Shown here in pieces: positions 17,106 through 17,500 of a stretch of 17,500 nt of DNA. Numbering within the stretch: the first letter of the stretch is position 1; each line of letters opens with the position of its first letter. Source of the stretch: Stramonita haemastoma. Lineage: Eukaryota > Mollusca > Gastropoda > Neogastropoda > Muricidae. Where the stretch lies: contig CM060320.1 in the NCBI GenBank assembly GCA_030674155.1, forward strand, positions 38,190,452-38,207,951. Direction: 5' to 3'. The notes beneath the pieces were generated by a model that searched no databases, was not told the DNA's origin, and saw nothing but the letters and a program-made list of their open reading frames with translations. The position numbers and the translations under genes are program-made.

Positions 17106-17122
17106 CCCCCCCCCCCCCCCCC
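17106..17122 (+). repeat. Poly(C) run of 17
   Basis: 17 consecutive C, then G and CCCC. It lies about 120 bp after the poly(G) run, so the strand could fold back on itself. Confidence 0.95.
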
Positions 17123-17500
17123 GCCCCAAAATACAGAAAGTGAAGAAAAAAATCTACAGTATGATTTTTTAACAAATATTCTTGTGTTTTCATTTCTGTT
17201 CTTTTCATTTCTCGACTACAACTCCAAGGTACACCAAATGGTGAGATTTTTGCGTATGCGACCGTTTTTTACCCACCATTTTATTTTTTTTTTTTATAAT
17301 TCTTTTATTTCGAGGATGATGGCACATGGCCACATTCTGATTTCGGGGAAATCGCCTGTCACTCAAAATAAAGAAGGGGGAAAAAAAAATCAGTATAATA
17401 ATTATTGAATAAAACTAGAGAGAAAGGGGAAAACATCATCTAGGGATTGACTTGTCAGTTATGGAGATGTGACCATGTATTCCAGAGTAAGACTGCTTCA
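17123..17500. other. Intronic or intergenic end of window with dispersed repeat copy 2
   Basis: 17212-17285 matches 8763-8865 (diverged repeat). At 17300-17350, CTTTTATTTCGAGGATGATGG resembles the reversed tail of SINE C copy 3 (CTTTTATATCGAGGATAAC at 10458), so a truncated minus-strand element may begin here. A unit of the neighbouring minisatellite type reappears at 17360-17400. No exon is seen. Confidence 0.45.

Noticed and set aside
16923..17408. 161-codon ORF with Gly and Pro runs
   Set aside because: Created by poly(G), poly(C) and minisatellite DNA; no domain is recognisable.
15424..17500. Second zinc-finger exon of the receptor
   Set aside because: I looked for the F-F helix followed by the second C4 spacing and found none; it must lie beyond the window.

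Overview
This is eukaryotic, repeat-dominated DNA, most likely from a caenogastropod snail or another gastropod mollusc. I infer the taxon from the interspersed repeats. Three tRNA-derived or V-domain SINE-like families recur here, and I recognise their sequences as typical of marine snail genomes. A decayed RTE/BovB-like LINE of a kind common in molluscs is also present. There are no bacterial-style operons, ribosome binding sites or tightly packed genes.

Layout. 1-1430 holds dinucleotide and tetranucleotide arrays and a SINE fragment. 1651-1960 is a GAT/GAC trinucleotide array running into a minus-strand SINE (1984-2247). 2248-2773 is single-copy-looking DNA with one doubtful minus-strand ORF. 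2774-6850 is a 4.1 kb minisatellite with a basic unit of 31 bp, longer 44-47 bp variants, three sequence zones and higher-order periods near 106 bp and 93 bp. 6851-7835 is a cluster of three SINEs. 7960-8490 is AT and GA microsatellite. 8932-10037 is a dead LINE reverse transcriptase on the minus strand. 10330-10922 is a SINE with microsatellite on both sides. 11575-12520 is almost pure pyrimidine on the plus strand. 12671-13770 is a SINE whose middle has expanded into about nine 74-bp tandem copies. 13861-14212 is another trinucleotide array.

The one convincing host gene segment is 14698-15423 (+). It is a 726-bp internal exon between a strong polypyrimidine/AG acceptor and a consensus GTGAGT donor. 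It ends with the complete first C4 zinc finger of a nuclear receptor DNA-binding domain (C-x2-C-x13-C-x2-C-K), cut in phase 0 directly after the lysine, inside the P-box. The part upstream reads as a low-complexity A/B (AF-1) domain, but in two other frames. Two single-base losses would explain all three frames and agree with the splice phase. They are either assembly errors or real lesions. The P-box start, C-L-P-C-K, is not one of the common vertebrate or insect types, so this may be a lineage-specific receptor. The second finger and ligand-binding domain are not in the window and should lie downstream.

Everything else is intronic or intergenic. No tRNA, rRNA, CRISPR or complete protein-coding gene is supported. 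Most long open frames are translations of simple repeats.
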